DNA of 64,000 nt from an uncultured Alphaproteobacteria bacterium (GCA_903909375.1 CAIVVM010000047.1:1-64000); one strand, 5' to 3'. Shown: positions 41,766 to 52,345, numbered from the stretch's first letter. The notes: generated by a model from the sequence alone, not told the origin. Numbers and translations are program-made.

Positions 41766-42965
41766 TCAATCCGCGGCGGCCCCGGCCGACAGCATCGCCT
41801 GAATCGCCGCCTCGCCGTAGCCCAGCTCTGCCAGCACCTCGCGGGTATGTTCGCCAAGTCTTGGTGCGCGCGGTCGTACTGTGGCGTCGGCGCCGGGGAA
41901 TCTGGCCGGGGCGGCGGGGGAGCGGAAGGTTCCGCCCTGGCCGTCCTCGACGTCGATGAAGGCGCCGGCGGCGGCGGCCTGGGGATCAGCGGCGACGTCG
42001 GCCGGGGTCTGGACGGCGGACCAGACCAGGTCGGCCTCGTCTAGCCGTCTTGCGATCTCATCGAAGGGGATGGCGGCGAAGGCGGCGTCGAACGCTTCAG
42101 TAAGCGGTCGGGCGTTTTCTCGCCGCGCCTTGCCGGTGGCGAAGCGCTCGTCGGTCACCAGTTCCGGTCGGCCGGCGACAGAACAGAATTTTTCCCAGCC
42201 GCCACTTGAGCCTCTGGGATTGTGGATGAACCAGCGGTCGTCGGCGCTCCTGTAGAAATTGGACATGGCGTTGACGGGATTGTTGCGCGGGCGGTTCGAG
42301 GCCAGGCGGCCGAATTTCAGCTGGACCGCGAGGTCGGAGCTGACGGTCCAGATGCCGGTGGCCAGCAGCGACGTCTGCACCAGCCGCCCGACGCCGGTCT
42401 TTTCCCGCTCGTAAAGGGCGGCCAGGATCGCCGAAACGGTGGCCAGCGAGGTGGTGTGATCGCCGAAACCCGTACGCAGCATGAAGGGTTCCGTCCCCTT
42501 GGGCGCCATCATGTTGGCGACGCCAGCGCGGGCCCAGAAGGCGGTGACGTCGAAGCCGGGCTTGTGCGCCTCCGGACCCTCAAGGCCATAGCCCGTGATC
42601 ACGGCATAGACGAGACGCGGATTGGCGGCGCGCAGGGTGGCGTCGTCGAGGCCATAGCGCTTCAGGGATACGGGACGCACATTGGTGAGGAACACGTCCG
42701 CGCCTTCAGCCAGCTTCGCGAGCGCGTCGCGGCCTTCCGGCTGGGTGATATCCAGGACGATCCCCCGCTTGCCGCGGTTATCCAGGTCGAAGATCGGGTT
42801 GGCGCCGAGGTCGTTCTTCAGATCGCCGAAGACATGACGCATGGAATCCCCGCCGGGCCGCTCCACCTTGATCACCTCGGCGCCCCAGTCGCCCAGGATG
42901 CACGCCGCGCCGGGGCCGGCGATATAGGCGGAAAAGTCGATAACCTTGAGACCCTTGAGCAGCAC
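41766..42965 (-). CDS. CaiB/BaiF (family III) CoA-transferase
   Basis: LLKGLKVIDFSAYIAGPGAACILGDWGAEVIKVERPGGD motif. Confidence 0.95.
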   Translation of the reverse strand: MLLKGLKVIDFSAYIAGPGAACILGDWGAEVIKVERPGGDSMRHVFGDLKNDLGANPIFDLDNRGKRGIVLDITQPEGRDALAKLAEGADVFLTNVRPVSLKRYGLDDATLRAANPRLVYAVITGYGLEGPEAHKPGFDVTAFWARAGVANMMAPKGTEPFMLRTGFGDHTTSLATVSAILAALYEREKTGVGRLVQTSLLATGIWTVSSDLAVQLKFGRLASNRPRNNPVNAMSNFYRSADDRWFIHNPRGSSGGWEKFCSVAGRPELVTDERFATGKARRENARPLTEAFDAAFAAIPFDEIARRLDEADLVWSAVQTPADVAADPQAAAAGAFIDVEDGQGGTFRSPAAPARFPGADATVRPRAPRLGEHTREVLAELGYGEAAIQAMLSAGAAAD

Positions 42966-43079
42966 GCCTTCACTCCTGTTTTGGCTAGTCTAGCGGTATG
43001 GCAATCTTTCGTTAAGGCGCCACCGGCACTGTTGTCCGTCGGAACTCCGGTTCCGCCTTGGGCAGGGGATGGGTCGTCG

Positions 43080-44219
43080 ATGGCGATGACGCGATCAGCG
43101 CTGACGGATGAGGATGTCCGGACGCTGGTGAAAGGCGCCACGCTGGACGAGCGGGCCCGCGCCGCGCGCAAGCTCTGTATCACCATCGAGCGGCAGCCCC
43201 TGAGCGACGACGATCGCGCGCTGGCGGCGGATATCCTGCGGGTAATGGCGGCGGATGCGGCCGAACTGGTGCGCACGGCCATTGCCGAGACACTCCGGTC
43301 TTCTCCAGCCGTGCCGCGCGATGTGGCCATGCGGCTGGCGCGCGATGTAGAGGCGGTCTCCCTGCCGATGCTGGCGTTTTCGCCGGCGTTCACGGACGAT
43401 GATCTGGCCGATATCGTGCGGCTGGGCGGTCCGGTGCGACAGCTCGCGGTGGCCAAGCGACCGACCTTGTCGCGCGTGGTCACCGACAGCCTGGCCGAGC
43501 ACGGCGGCGAACGCGCCGTGGCGGCGGCCTGCGCCAATCCCGGAGCGGATTTCGCCCCGTCGGCGCTTGGCCGGGTGATCGATCGGTTTGCCGCCTCGGA
43601 ACAGGTGCTTGGCGCTGTGGCCTACCGCGCGGTACTGCCGCTTTCCATAACTGAGCGACTGGTCTCAATGGTGGGCGATCAGGTGCGGACGCATCTGATC
43701 GCCCACCATGCCATCAGCGCCGTCCAGGCGCTGGAGATCGCCACCGGGGCGGCTGAACGTGTGACGGTTGATCTGGTCGATCAGGCTGGACGCACGGCGG
43801 ACGTCAAGGCGTTCGTCGGGCATCTGCACACCCAGCGGCGACTTACCGCGTCTTTGTTGCTGCGCGGTTTGGCCCACGGACACATGACGTTCTTCGAGTG
43901 GGGCGTGGCTGAATTGGCCGGTATCCCGCATCACCGCACCTGGTTGATGATCCATGATGCCGGGCCTCTGGGCCTTCGCGCCATCTATGAGAGGGCCGGA
44001 TTGCCGGCCCGTCTGTTCCCTGCCTTCCGCGCCGCAGTTGATACTTTTCACGCCATGGAGTTCGACGGCGGCGCACAGGATCAGGCGCGGTTCCAGCAAA
44101 GGATGCTGGAGCGTTTCCTGACCCAGCCGGAAGCCGTGGCCCGCGAGGATGTCGATTATCTGTTGCAGCGGATGAACGATGGTGCGCTGGCGATGCGTGA
44201 GGTGGAACTCGTCGCCTGA
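43080..44219 (+). CDS. DUF2336 domain protein
   Basis: HEAT-like helical repeats with LPMLAFSPAFTDDDLADIV and RPTLSRVVTDSLAEHG; start trimmed to MAMTRSAL. Confidence 0.8.
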   Translation: MAMTRSALTDEDVRTLVKGATLDERARAARKLCITIERQPLSDDDRALAADILRVMAADAAELVRTAIAETLRSSPAVPRDVAMRLARDVEAVSLPMLAFSPAFTDDDLADIVRLGGPVRQLAVAKRPTLSRVVTDSLAEHGGERAVAAACANPGADFAPSALGRVIDRFAASEQVLGAVAYRAVLPLSITERLVSMVGDQVRTHLIAHHAISAVQALEIATGAAERVTVDLVDQAGRTADVKAFVGHLHTQRRLTASLLLRGLAHGHMTFFEWGVAELAGIPHHRTWLMIHDAGPLGLRAIYERAGLPARLFPAFRAAVDTFHAMEFDGGAQDQARFQQRMLERFLTQPEAVAREDVDYLLQRMNDGALAMREVELVA

Positions 44220-44260
44220 GGCGCTTGCCTCTTGCAGAGCCAGGTTCCAAGCTGTCGGCT

Positions 44261-45046
44261 ATGAACACGACTCCCCAGCCCGCTGAAACCAAGCTGTCAG
44301 CCACCATCCTGCTGCTGCGCGACACGCCCGCCTTCGAAGTGTTGATGGTCAAGCGCCATCACCAGATTGATTTCGCCTCTGGCGCGCTGGTGTTTCCGGG
44401 CGGCAAGATGCACGCTGGCGATCAGGACCCCGCCTGGGCGGACCACTGTCTGGGGTGGGACGATTTTGACGACGAGCAGCGCGTGCTGCGCATCGGCGCG
44501 ATTCGCGAGGCCTTCGAGGAAGCGGGGATCCTGCTGGCCGATCGGCGGGACGGTTCGACTTTTGGCGAGGCCTGCGACCTGTCCGTGCGCGAGGCGGTTG
44601 ATCGCGGCGAGACGGCGTTTCTCGATGTGGTGCGGGACCTGGGGGTGCGACTGCGCCTGGACGCCCTGACCGTGTTCGCGCGCTGGATCACCCCGGTGAT
44701 GATGCCGAAGCGTTTCGACACCTGGTTCTACGCGGTGCGTGCGCCGTCCGATCAGGTGGCGGCCTGCGACGGGCGCGAGACGGTGGACGCCGAGTGGATT
44801 GCGCCCGCGGAAATCCTGCGGATGGAGGCGGCCGGCGAGCGTACCGTGATCTTCCCGACGCGGATGAATGTACAACTTCTGGCCGAGGCGCGCGACGCGG
44901 CTGACTGTGTGTCACGGGCGCAGGCCCGGACGCTGGTCACGGTTCTTCCCCAGGTGGAGGTTCGCGGCGAGTCCCGGTTTCTGGTGCTGCCACCGGATGC
45001 CGGCTACGGCGACGTCGCCGAGCCGATGTCGCGTATCGGCGCCTGA
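44261..45046 (+). CDS. NUDIX hydrolase family protein
   Basis: FPGGKMHAGD...AIREAFEEAGILLA NUDIX-type motif; start at MNTTPQPAE. Confidence 0.88.
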   Translation: MNTTPQPAETKLSATILLLRDTPAFEVLMVKRHHQIDFASGALVFPGGKMHAGDQDPAWADHCLGWDDFDDEQRVLRIGAIREAFEEAGILLADRRDGSTFGEACDLSVREAVDRGETAFLDVVRDLGVRLRLDALTVFARWITPVMMPKRFDTWFYAVRAPSDQVAACDGRETVDAEWIAPAEILRMEAAGERTVIFPTRMNVQLLAEARDAADCVSRAQARTLVTVLPQVEVRGESRFLVLPPDAGYGDVAEPMSRIGA

Positions 45047-45050
45047 CAGA

Positions 45051-45536
45051 TCAGGCGCCGAACCGCTGTATACGGCTTTCCAGTTCCTTGACGAGGATAT
45101 TGCCGACCGGATGATCGTCGGTCTTGATGCCGTCGCGGACGGCCGCCTTGATGGCGTCAATATGAGCATCGATCAGGCTCATCGGCGCCTCAAGGCGCTT
45201 GGATTTGTCGTCGATCAGGCGGCAAAGAAGCCCCGCTATACGGGTGATCAGGGGGAATCCATAGGTAGAGCCCAGGCCCTTCAGGTCATGGGCGCGCAGG
45301 TACAGAGATTCCATGTTCTCCAGACTGGGCCCCTCGCTGCGAACGGTTGCGCGGACACTCTCCAGTTTGGCGATCTCGTCGTTGAGCCACTGGGCGAAGT
45401 TGCCGGAGAGGCTTTTCAGCGCGGCTTCGGCCTTGGCGATAGCGGCCGGGTCAATGCCGCCCATGCGCCCAGATCCGACGCGCAGGCGCAAGGCGTTGGG
45501 GGCCTCGATGGTCTGACCAAACTTGGGCTGGCTCAA
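45051..45536 (-). CDS. HPt (histidine phosphotransfer) domain protein
   Basis: LYLRAHDLKGLGSTYGFPLI HPt motif. Confidence 0.85.
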   Translation of the reverse strand: MSQPKFGQTIEAPNALRLRVGSGRMGGIDPAAIAKAEAALKSLSGNFAQWLNDEIAKLESVRATVRSEGPSLENMESLYLRAHDLKGLGSTYGFPLITRIAGLLCRLIDDKSKRLEAPMSLIDAHIDAIKAAVRDGIKTDDHPVGNILVKELESRIQRFGA

Positions 45537-45604
45537 GGTGTTCTCCTACCGACAACGGCGGCAGGATAGGACGAACCTGTTAATGAGCCGCGAAAAGCGG
45601 GAGA

Positions 45605-46384
45605 TCAGGCGGAAAACTGCTCGGCCAGCACACGCTCACCAAGGCTGCGGCCAGCGTCGAAGAGCATGCAGACAGCGACGTCGCGGTCTTCGGCGATGTA
45701 GACTTCTGTAACGTTGGGGGCTTCGAAGTTGTCGGCCACGGCGCTGACCGGCCGTTTCGGAGCCTCGAGCACCTCCAGCCTCAGGCGCGCCCCCTGGGCG
45801 AGCAGCGCGCCGCGCCAGCGTCGGGGCCGAAAGGCGCTGATGGGGGTGAGCGCCAGAATCTTGGAATCCAGAGGAATGATCGGGCCGTGCGCCGAAAGGT
45901 TGTACGCGGTCGAACCCATGGGCGTGGATATCAGCGCGCCGTCACAGATCAGCTCCGGCAGGCGCACCTTGCCGTCGACCGAGATCCGCAGTTTGGCGGC
46001 TTGTCGGGTGGTGCGCAGAAGACTGACCTCGTTGAAGGCCAGGGCTTCATGGGTGACGCCATCCACATCCACGGCCTGCATCCTCAGGGGATGAATCTCG
46101 GCCTGTTCGGCGGCGCTGATCCGGCCGAGCAGGTCATCGTCGGCAAACTCATTCATCAGGAAGCCGACGGAACCCTTGTTCATGCCGTAAATGGGTTTGC
46201 CCGAGGCCATCAGTCCGTGGACCGTCTCCAGCATGAACCCGTCGCCACCCAGCGCCACGATCACCTGGGCTTCATCGACACCCGCGTCGCCGTAACGCTT
46301 GGCCAGCTTGTCGCGGGCTTCCATAGCTTCGGGGCGGCTGCTGGCCACGAAGGTAAGGCGGGTTACGAGGGGCTTGTTTTTCAT
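45605..46384 (-). CDS. nadK: NAD kinase
   Basis: [47 protein letters not shown] motifs. Confidence 0.95.
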   Translation of the reverse strand: MKNKPLVTRLTFVASSRPEAMEARDKLAKRYGDAGVDEAQVIVALGGDGFMLETVHGLMASGKPIYGMNKGSVGFLMNEFADDDLLGRISAAEQAEIHPLRMQAVDVDGVTHEALAFNEVSLLRTTRQAAKLRISVDGKVRLPELICDGALISTPMGSTAYNLSAHGPIIPLDSKILALTPISAFRPRRWRGALLAQGARLRLEVLEAPKRPVSAVADNFEAPNVTEVYIAEDRDVAVCMLFDAGRSLGERVLAEQFSA

Positions 46385-46434
46385 CGACCGCCAGAAATGC
46401 CGATGAGCGAGCGCATGTCAAACAGCGGTTGGCA

Positions 46435-47556
46435 TCACGCAGCGTGAAGGGCCCTGACGGCTTGGCCAAACGCTACCCGTGCAACCTCGGGCGATACCGG
46501 GGCAAAGGCAACGGCGGCCTTTCGGGCGCCCTCGGCCCCGCCGCCGGGCGAGCCATCGTTCAGGCGACGCGCCATGTCGAGAATGTCCGGGAAAACGCTC
46601 CTGTCGATCCCGACGGTGACGCAGGCGAGCGCCAGCAGCTCAGGGCGATCCGAATTCAGCGCGGCCTCGACCTGGGCGATCTCGAACCGTCCCAGGGCGG
46701 CCAGCGCCTCCGTGAACAGGCCGAGACGGCCCTCGCGGAGAGCTCGAACCAGATAGGCCGGGCGAAGCTGGCCAGCGGCCAACAACTTGTTGACCAGCCG
46801 TTCTTCCATGACCTGCTGCTCGCCCTCGCGGGTGGTGCGGGGCGGTGCATCCCGGGCTCCCGGCGGTGTTCCGGCGTGAGCCTCGGCGACGGAAGCGGCC
46901 ATCGCCTGATCAAGCTGCTGCATGTCGAGGCGGAATCTTTGAGCCAGGCTTTGACGGAGGGCCAGTCCCACCCAAAGATAAAGACGCTGCGCCAGGGATT
47001 CCGAAAGCTTGGGATGCCGGGACAGGGGCGCGCGCAGGCCGGCGATTTCGCGCGCCGCCTCCACCAGGATCGCCATGTCTTCGTCCGAGAGCTCAGCGGT
47101 GTCATTGTCGGCCAGCGCGGTCATGACGGCGGGTTCGGCCTGCTCCAGGATCGCGGCGATGACGCTGCGAGTGACGAAAGGACGCCGCGCCACCTCGATC
47201 TGATGCTCGATGGTGGCCTCGACCAGCAAGCGCACCAGATCTGCTTCGTCCAGAACCGGGCTGAAGGCGATAACCGGCCGGGCGATCTCTATGTCATCAA
47301 GCGCCAACACGTTGATCAGGGCGTTTGGCGCCCAGTCTGCGCAGGCCAGCTTTTGCGAAAGGCGACAGCGAATATCCCGTTCGGCTTCGACCACCAGACT
47401 CATAAAGATAGAACTGAGGAGAGCCTGGATCCCGTCGTCCTTCATCGCCTCGCTGTCGTGGGGCGAGTCGCACAGGTCAGCTATCGCCAACAAAAGGCGT
47501 TCACGGTCCGCCGGCTGACGGCTCTTGGCGAGATCGAGCAGACTTTCGCTGCTCAT
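46435..47556 (-). CDS. DUF2336 domain protein (second copy)
   Basis: ARPVIAFSPVLDEADLVRLL and VARRPFVTRSVIAAILEQ parallel the motifs of the 43080-44219 protein. Confidence 0.8.
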   Translation of the reverse strand: MSSESLLDLAKSRQPADRERLLLAIADLCDSPHDSEAMKDDGIQALLSSIFMSLVVEAERDIRCRLSQKLACADWAPNALINVLALDDIEIARPVIAFSPVLDEADLVRLLVEATIEHQIEVARRPFVTRSVIAAILEQAEPAVMTALADNDTAELSDEDMAILVEAAREIAGLRAPLSRHPKLSESLAQRLYLWVGLALRQSLAQRFRLDMQQLDQAMAASVAEAHAGTPPGARDAPPRTTREGEQQVMEERLVNKLLAAGQLRPAYLVRALREGRLGLFTEALAALGRFEIAQVEAALNSDRPELLALACVTVGIDRSVFPDILDMARRLNDGSPGGGAEGARKAAVAFAPVSPEVARVAFGQAVRALHAA

Positions 47557-47670
47557 CGCGAGGCTCAACGCCGGATCCCTCCATTCTAAAGCGAACGCGG
47601 CTAAGGTTAAGGTGACGGCAGGCGATGAAGAGTTGCTTAAGGTCACAAGTCAGGGAAGAAAATCGCGACC

Positions 47671-49170
47671 ATGACACAATCCCTCATTCTGGCGCTGGAC
47701 CAGGGCACCACCAGCACCCGGGCGATCCTCTTCGCGAAGGACGGAACCGCCGTTTCCGAGGCCGGTCGGCCGCTGGAGCAGCACTACCCTCATGACGGCT
47801 GGGTGGAGCACGACGCCGAGGAGATCTTCGCCGCGTCTGTCGCTGTGCTGCGCGAGGCGGTTGAGCGATCGGGGCGGAGCCTGTCGGAGGTGGCCGCCAT
47901 CGGTGTCACCAACCAGCGCGAGACAGTGGTGGTGTGGGATCGCCGGACCGGAAAGCCCATCCACAACGCCATCGTATGGCAGGATCGCCGCACTGAACCG
48001 CTATGTGAGCGCCTCCGGGGCGAAGGGCGCGAGGGGCGCGTCACAGAGGTCACCGGCCTCTTGCTGGATCCCTATTTTTCCGGAACCAAGATCGCCTGGC
48101 TCCTCGATACCGTGCCAGGCGCGCGAGCGGCTGCCGAGGCTGGCGATCTGTTGGCCGGCACCATGGACAGCTGGGTGATCTGGAAACTGACGATGGGTCG
48201 GGTCCACGCCACCGACGCCACCAACGCCTCCCGCACGCTACTCTATGATCTGAGGGGCGGGGACTGGTCGGCCGAGATGTCCGACATGTTGAAGGTTCCC
48301 CTTGCTCTGATGCCGCAGGTCCTGGATTGCGCCGGGGACTATGGCGCCACCGATCCGGCGATTCTGGGCGCCCCGATCCCGATCCGGGGCGTGGCTGGCG
48401 ATCAGCAATCGGCGCTGATGGGGCAGGGATGCATTCGTCCTGGCGAGATGAAGGCCACCTATGGAACGGGGTGTTTCATGCTGCTGAACACAGGCGAGTC
48501 CGCGCCTGTGTCACAGGCCCGCCTGCTGACGACCGTCGCTGCTCAGGTTGCGGGGCGACGCACCTATGCGCTGGAAGGTTCGATCTTTATCGCCGGTGCG
48601 GCGATCCAGTGGCTGGGTCAGGGATTGGGCATAGCCGGTGGCCCGCAAGCGGCGGAAGCCCTTGCTGCGCAGGCCAATGACGATCTCGGCGTGGTTATGG
48701 TGCCGGCCTTTACGGGGCTGGGCGCGCCCTGGTGGGATGCAGACGCCCGAGGCGCAATTTTCGGACTGACTCGAGACGCCGGGCTCCCCGAAATTGCGCG
48801 GGCTGCGTTCGACGCCTGCGCCCTGCAGACGCGTGATCTGATCGAGGCCATGCGTTCGGATGCGCCGGACGCTCTGGCGGGCGTCCCTGAATTGCGGATC
48901 GACGGCGGCATGTCGCGAAGCGCATGGTTCAGCCAGAGGCTCGCAGACCTGACGGGTGTGGCGGTTGGCCGCGCCACCTACCAGGAAATGACCGCGCTCG
49001 GCGCGGCTCTGTTTGCGGGCGTGGGGGCGGGTGTCTATCGCGATGTAGCCGAGGCGGCGGCCTCACGACCCTCGACCGAGGCCTACCGGCCGAAGATGGC
49101 CGAGGCGCCGCGTGCCAGGGCCTATGAGCTATGGCGCGATGCCGTGGCGCGGGTGCGGACCGCAGGCTGA
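47671..49170 (+). CDS. glpK: Glycerol kinase
   Basis: LALDQGTTSTRAILF, NQRETVVVWDRRTGKPIHNAIVWQDRRT, GDQQSALMGQ motifs. Confidence 0.97.
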   Translation: MTQSLILALDQGTTSTRAILFAKDGTAVSEAGRPLEQHYPHDGWVEHDAEEIFAASVAVLREAVERSGRSLSEVAAIGVTNQRETVVVWDRRTGKPIHNAIVWQDRRTEPLCERLRGEGREGRVTEVTGLLLDPYFSGTKIAWLLDTVPGARAAAEAGDLLAGTMDSWVIWKLTMGRVHATDATNASRTLLYDLRGGDWSAEMSDMLKVPLALMPQVLDCAGDYGATDPAILGAPIPIRGVAGDQQSALMGQGCIRPGEMKATYGTGCFMLLNTGESAPVSQARLLTTVAAQVAGRRTYALEGSIFIAGAAIQWLGQGLGIAGGPQAAEALAAQANDDLGVVMVPAFTGLGAPWWDADARGAIFGLTRDAGLPEIARAAFDACALQTRDLIEAMRSDAPDALAGVPELRIDGGMSRSAWFSQRLADLTGVAVGRATYQEMTALGAALFAGVGAGVYRDVAEAAASRPSTEAYRPKMAEAPRARAYELWRDAVARVRTAG

Positions 49171-49185
49171 TCGCCGAACTGGCGT

Positions 49186-50244
49186 TCAATCCGTGAGGCG
49201 GGCCCCATGGATTGACCCGGCGGGCCGCTCGACGAGGCGTCCGACAATCCGCGTGTCCTGGAAACCCTCGGCGCGGGCCAGATCCAGCAGGGAAGCTGCA
49301 GCCTGCGGCGCGGCGGCGATCAGCAGGCCGCCGCTGGTCTGCGGATCGGTAAAGAGGTCGCGGCGCCATTCCGCCATGTCCGGCTCAAGGTGGGCCCGGG
49401 CGCCGTAGCTGTCCCAGTTGCGGCCAGATGCCCCCGTGCGGACGCCAGCTCGCAGCAGGACCTCGACGCCCGGCAGGACAGAAGGACCGCCGACTTGCAG
49501 TTCGGCCAGCAGTCCGCTGCCCTCCGCCATTTCAAGGGCGTGACCCATGAGGCCAAAGCCGGTGACGTCTGTTACGGCGTGGACCCCGGGTTGATCCGGC
49601 AACAGCTTGCCAAGGGTGTTGAGTTGGGTGGTTGTCCGGATCAGCGCTGCATAGCCATCCGCCTCCAGCCGATCCTGCTTGAAGGCCGCGCTCAGGACGC
49701 CCACGCCCAGTGGCTTGGTCAGGATCAGCACGTCCCCGGCCTGGCCTGTGCGGTTGGTCAGCACGCGATCAGGGTGAACCAGTCCCATAGCCACAAGTCC
49801 GTAGATCGGCTCCACACTGTCTATGGAATGTCCGCCGGCCACCGGCACACCCGCCGCCGCACAGACCGACGCGCCCCCGGCCAGCACCGCGCCGATGGTT
49901 GCGGCGTCCAGCTTTCCGATCGGCATGCCGACAATGGCCAGCGCCATGATCGGGGTTCCGCCCATGGCGTAGACGTCCGACAGCGCATTGGTTGCGGCGA
50001 TCCTGCCGAATTCGAAGGGATCATCGACCATGGGCATGAAGAAGTCTGTGGTCGCCACCAGGGCCTGGGTGTCATTCAGCCGCCAGACGGCGGCGTCATC
50101 GGAAGTTTCGGTTCCCACCATCAGGTTCGGGAAGGCCGCCGCCGCCGGCATCTTCGACATGATTTCGCGCAGCACGGCCGGGGCCAGCTTGCACCCGCAG
50201 CCGCCACCGTGGGCGAGGGACGTCAGGCGAACAGGATCAGACAT
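49186..50244 (-). CDS. selD: Selenide, water dikinase
   Basis: LTSLAHGGGCGCKLAP (Cys form), TDFFMPMVDDPFEFGRIAATNALSDVYAMGG motifs. Confidence 0.95.
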   Translation of the reverse strand: MSDPVRLTSLAHGGGCGCKLAPAVLREIMSKMPAAAAFPNLMVGTETSDDAAVWRLNDTQALVATTDFFMPMVDDPFEFGRIAATNALSDVYAMGGTPIMALAIVGMPIGKLDAATIGAVLAGGASVCAAAGVPVAGGHSIDSVEPIYGLVAMGLVHPDRVLTNRTGQAGDVLILTKPLGVGVLSAAFKQDRLEADGYAALIRTTTQLNTLGKLLPDQPGVHAVTDVTGFGLMGHALEMAEGSGLLAELQVGGPSVLPGVEVLLRAGVRTGASGRNWDSYGARAHLEPDMAEWRRDLFTDPQTSGGLLIAAAPQAAASLLDLARAEGFQDTRIVGRLVERPAGSIHGARLTD

Positions 50245-50283
50245 TGGCTCTCCGCGGGCTGGAAACCGGGCTATAGCATCGCA

Positions 50284-51369
50284 ATGACCGTGCAGGTGAC
50301 AGAGGATGTTTCGGCCGAAGCCCTTCAGCGCTTCGGCATGGTGATCGACGTGCGAAGCCCGGGCGAGTTTGCCCTGGATCATCTACCGGGCGCCGTGAAC
50401 CTGCCGGTGCTGACCGATGCCGAGCGGGCCGAGGTCGGGACGATGTATGTGCAGGACTCGCGGTTCAAGGCACGGAGGCTGGGCGCGGCCTATGTGGCGC
50501 GCAATGTGGCCCGGCATCTCGAGGGCGCCGTCGCCGACCGGGACGGCGGCTTTGCGCCGCTGATCTATTGCTGGCGGGGCGGGATGCGTTCCAACGCGAT
50601 GGCCACGATCTTCGATCAGGTGGGATGGCGAACCACGGTGCTGTCTGGCGGGTACCGGACCTATCGGCGCTACGTCACCCGGCGTCTCTATGACGAGGGG
50701 CTGGCGCTACGGTTTGTCCTGCTCGACGGTCACACCGGGTCGGCCAAGACGGAAATGCTGGGCCAGCTGGCGGCGATGGGGCTGCAGATCCTCGACCTGG
50801 AAGGTCTGGCGCAGCATCGCGGGTCGCTGTTCGGGGCGCTCGCCGGGCGGCCCCAACCCAGCCAGAAGCTGTTCGAAAGCCGCCTCCTGCAGGCGCTCGA
50901 CGCCCTTGACCCCGACCGGCCCGTGGTGGCCGAGGCGGAATCCAGCAAAATCGGTGACCGGATGGTTCCGCCTGCGCTCTGGACATGTCTGGCGCGCGCA
51001 CCGCGCATGGAACTGGTCGCGTCGCGTCCGGAAAGAGCGAAGTATCTGGTCGAAACCTACGCCGACATGATCGCCGACCCGGCGGCACTGATGGTGGCGA
51101 TCGACCGTATGCCCGTGGCGCCCAGCCCGGAGCGGCGGGCCACATGGATGTCGCTGATCGCGGCGTCCGCCTTTGCCGACCTGGCCGAAGCCATCATGGC
51201 GCTGCATTACGACCCGGCCTACGACCGCTCGGCCCGGAAACAGGATCGCCCCCTCCTGGGTGCGGTGGATATTGTCCCCACGGATCCACAAAGCGTGGCT
51301 CGCGCCAGCGCGCAAATCGCTGAACTCGTGGCCGGACTTGACGATGGCGGCGTGCGGCGCGACGGTTAG
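50284..51369 (+). CDS. mnmH: tRNA 2-selenouridine(34) synthase
   Basis: Rhodanese domain with IYCWRGGMRSNAMATI and P-loop-like LLDGHTGSAKTEML; divergent from selD. Confidence 0.95.
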   Translation: MTVQVTEDVSAEALQRFGMVIDVRSPGEFALDHLPGAVNLPVLTDAERAEVGTMYVQDSRFKARRLGAAYVARNVARHLEGAVADRDGGFAPLIYCWRGGMRSNAMATIFDQVGWRTTVLSGGYRTYRRYVTRRLYDEGLALRFVLLDGHTGSAKTEMLGQLAAMGLQILDLEGLAQHRGSLFGALAGRPQPSQKLFESRLLQALDALDPDRPVVAEAESSKIGDRMVPPALWTCLARAPRMELVASRPERAKYLVETYADMIADPAALMVAIDRMPVAPSPERRATWMSLIAASAFADLAEAIMALHYDPAYDRSARKQDRPLLGAVDIVPTDPQSVARASAQIAELVAGLDDGGVRRDG

Positions 51370-51396
51370 GGCAACAGATTGTTCAGGGAGACAGCC

Positions 51397-52167
51397 ATGG
51401 CGGACGGTTCGGTTGCGGGCGTTTTGTCGCTGCAAGGCAAGGTGAGCGCGGAAGAGTGGCAGGCGCGGGTCGATCTGGCTGCGCTCTACCGACTGGTGGC
51501 CCTCTATGGCTGGGATGATCTCATCTACACCCACATCTCGGCCCGAATTCCCGGGCCGGAGCATCATTTCCTGATCAACCCCTATGGACTTCTGTTCGAG
51601 GAGATCACGGCGTCTTCGCTGGTGAAGATCGATCTGGACGGCAATATCCTGCAGGACACGCCCTATTTCATCAATCCGGCGGGCTTCACCATCCATTCGG
51701 CGATCCACGCGGCCCGTGACGACGCTCGCTTTGTGATGCACCTTCACTCAGATGATGGCGTGGCGGTGGCCGCCCAGAAGGAAGGCCTGTTGCCTCTGTC
51801 CCAGCACGCGCTGATCGTGCTGCCGCGGCTGGCCTATCACGACTATGAAGGGATCGCGCTCAATCACGACGAGCGTGAACGGCTGGTCGCTGACATTGGC
51901 GACAAGACCATGATGTTGCTGCGAAATCACGGAACGCTGGCGGTTGGAGACACAGCAGCCAACTGCTGGGTCAACATGTACTATCTGGAGCGGGCCTGTA
52001 CGATGCAGATCCAGGCGATGTCGGCAGGTCGCGAGAATCTGCTGATGGCGCCGGACGCGTCGCAGGCCGAGGTCCGGAGCCAGACCGCCCGCGGCGTCGG
52101 TGGCGCGCTGGCCTGGCCGGGATCGCTACGCAAGCTGGACCGGCAACTTCCCGGCTACGACGCCTGA
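51397..52167 (+). CDS. Class II aldolase/adducin family protein
   Basis: DDLIYTHISARIPGPEHHFLINPYGLLFEEIT and HLHSDDGVAVAAQ motifs. Confidence 0.92.
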   Translation: MADGSVAGVLSLQGKVSAEEWQARVDLAALYRLVALYGWDDLIYTHISARIPGPEHHFLINPYGLLFEEITASSLVKIDLDGNILQDTPYFINPAGFTIHSAIHAARDDARFVMHLHSDDGVAVAAQKEGLLPLSQHALIVLPRLAYHDYEGIALNHDERERLVADIGDKTMMLLRNHGTLAVGDTAANCWVNMYYLERACTMQIQAMSAGRENLLMAPDASQAEVRSQTARGVGGALAWPGSLRKLDRQLPGYDA

Positions 52168-52345
52168 ACGCGCCAGACGCCTGATTTGAGGGCGCCGTAA
52201 GCTGGCGGCGCGCTTATGTGCAGGAGAATTGCGCCACGTTTCAATCCCGAAACGCTCAGCCATCCATCTGTCACTGGACCGTGCGTATGGACACGCCGTA
52301 AGAGCACGGCCTGTCCCGATTAGGTCGTCCGTCACTGTGCGGGCG

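Noticed and set aside
42222-43079. N-terminal extension of the DUF2336 ORF
   Set aside because: Antisense to the CoA-transferase; homologous-looking sequence begins at MAMTRSAL (43080)
49390-50283. N-terminal extension of the MnmH ORF
   Set aside because: Antisense to selD; MnmH-like sequence starts at MTVQVTED (50284)
52237-52254. cgtttc-aatccc-gaaacg inverted repeat upstream of the RND adaptor gene as an operator
   Set aside because: Only 6-bp arms and over 90 nt upstream of the start; too weak to call without conservation data
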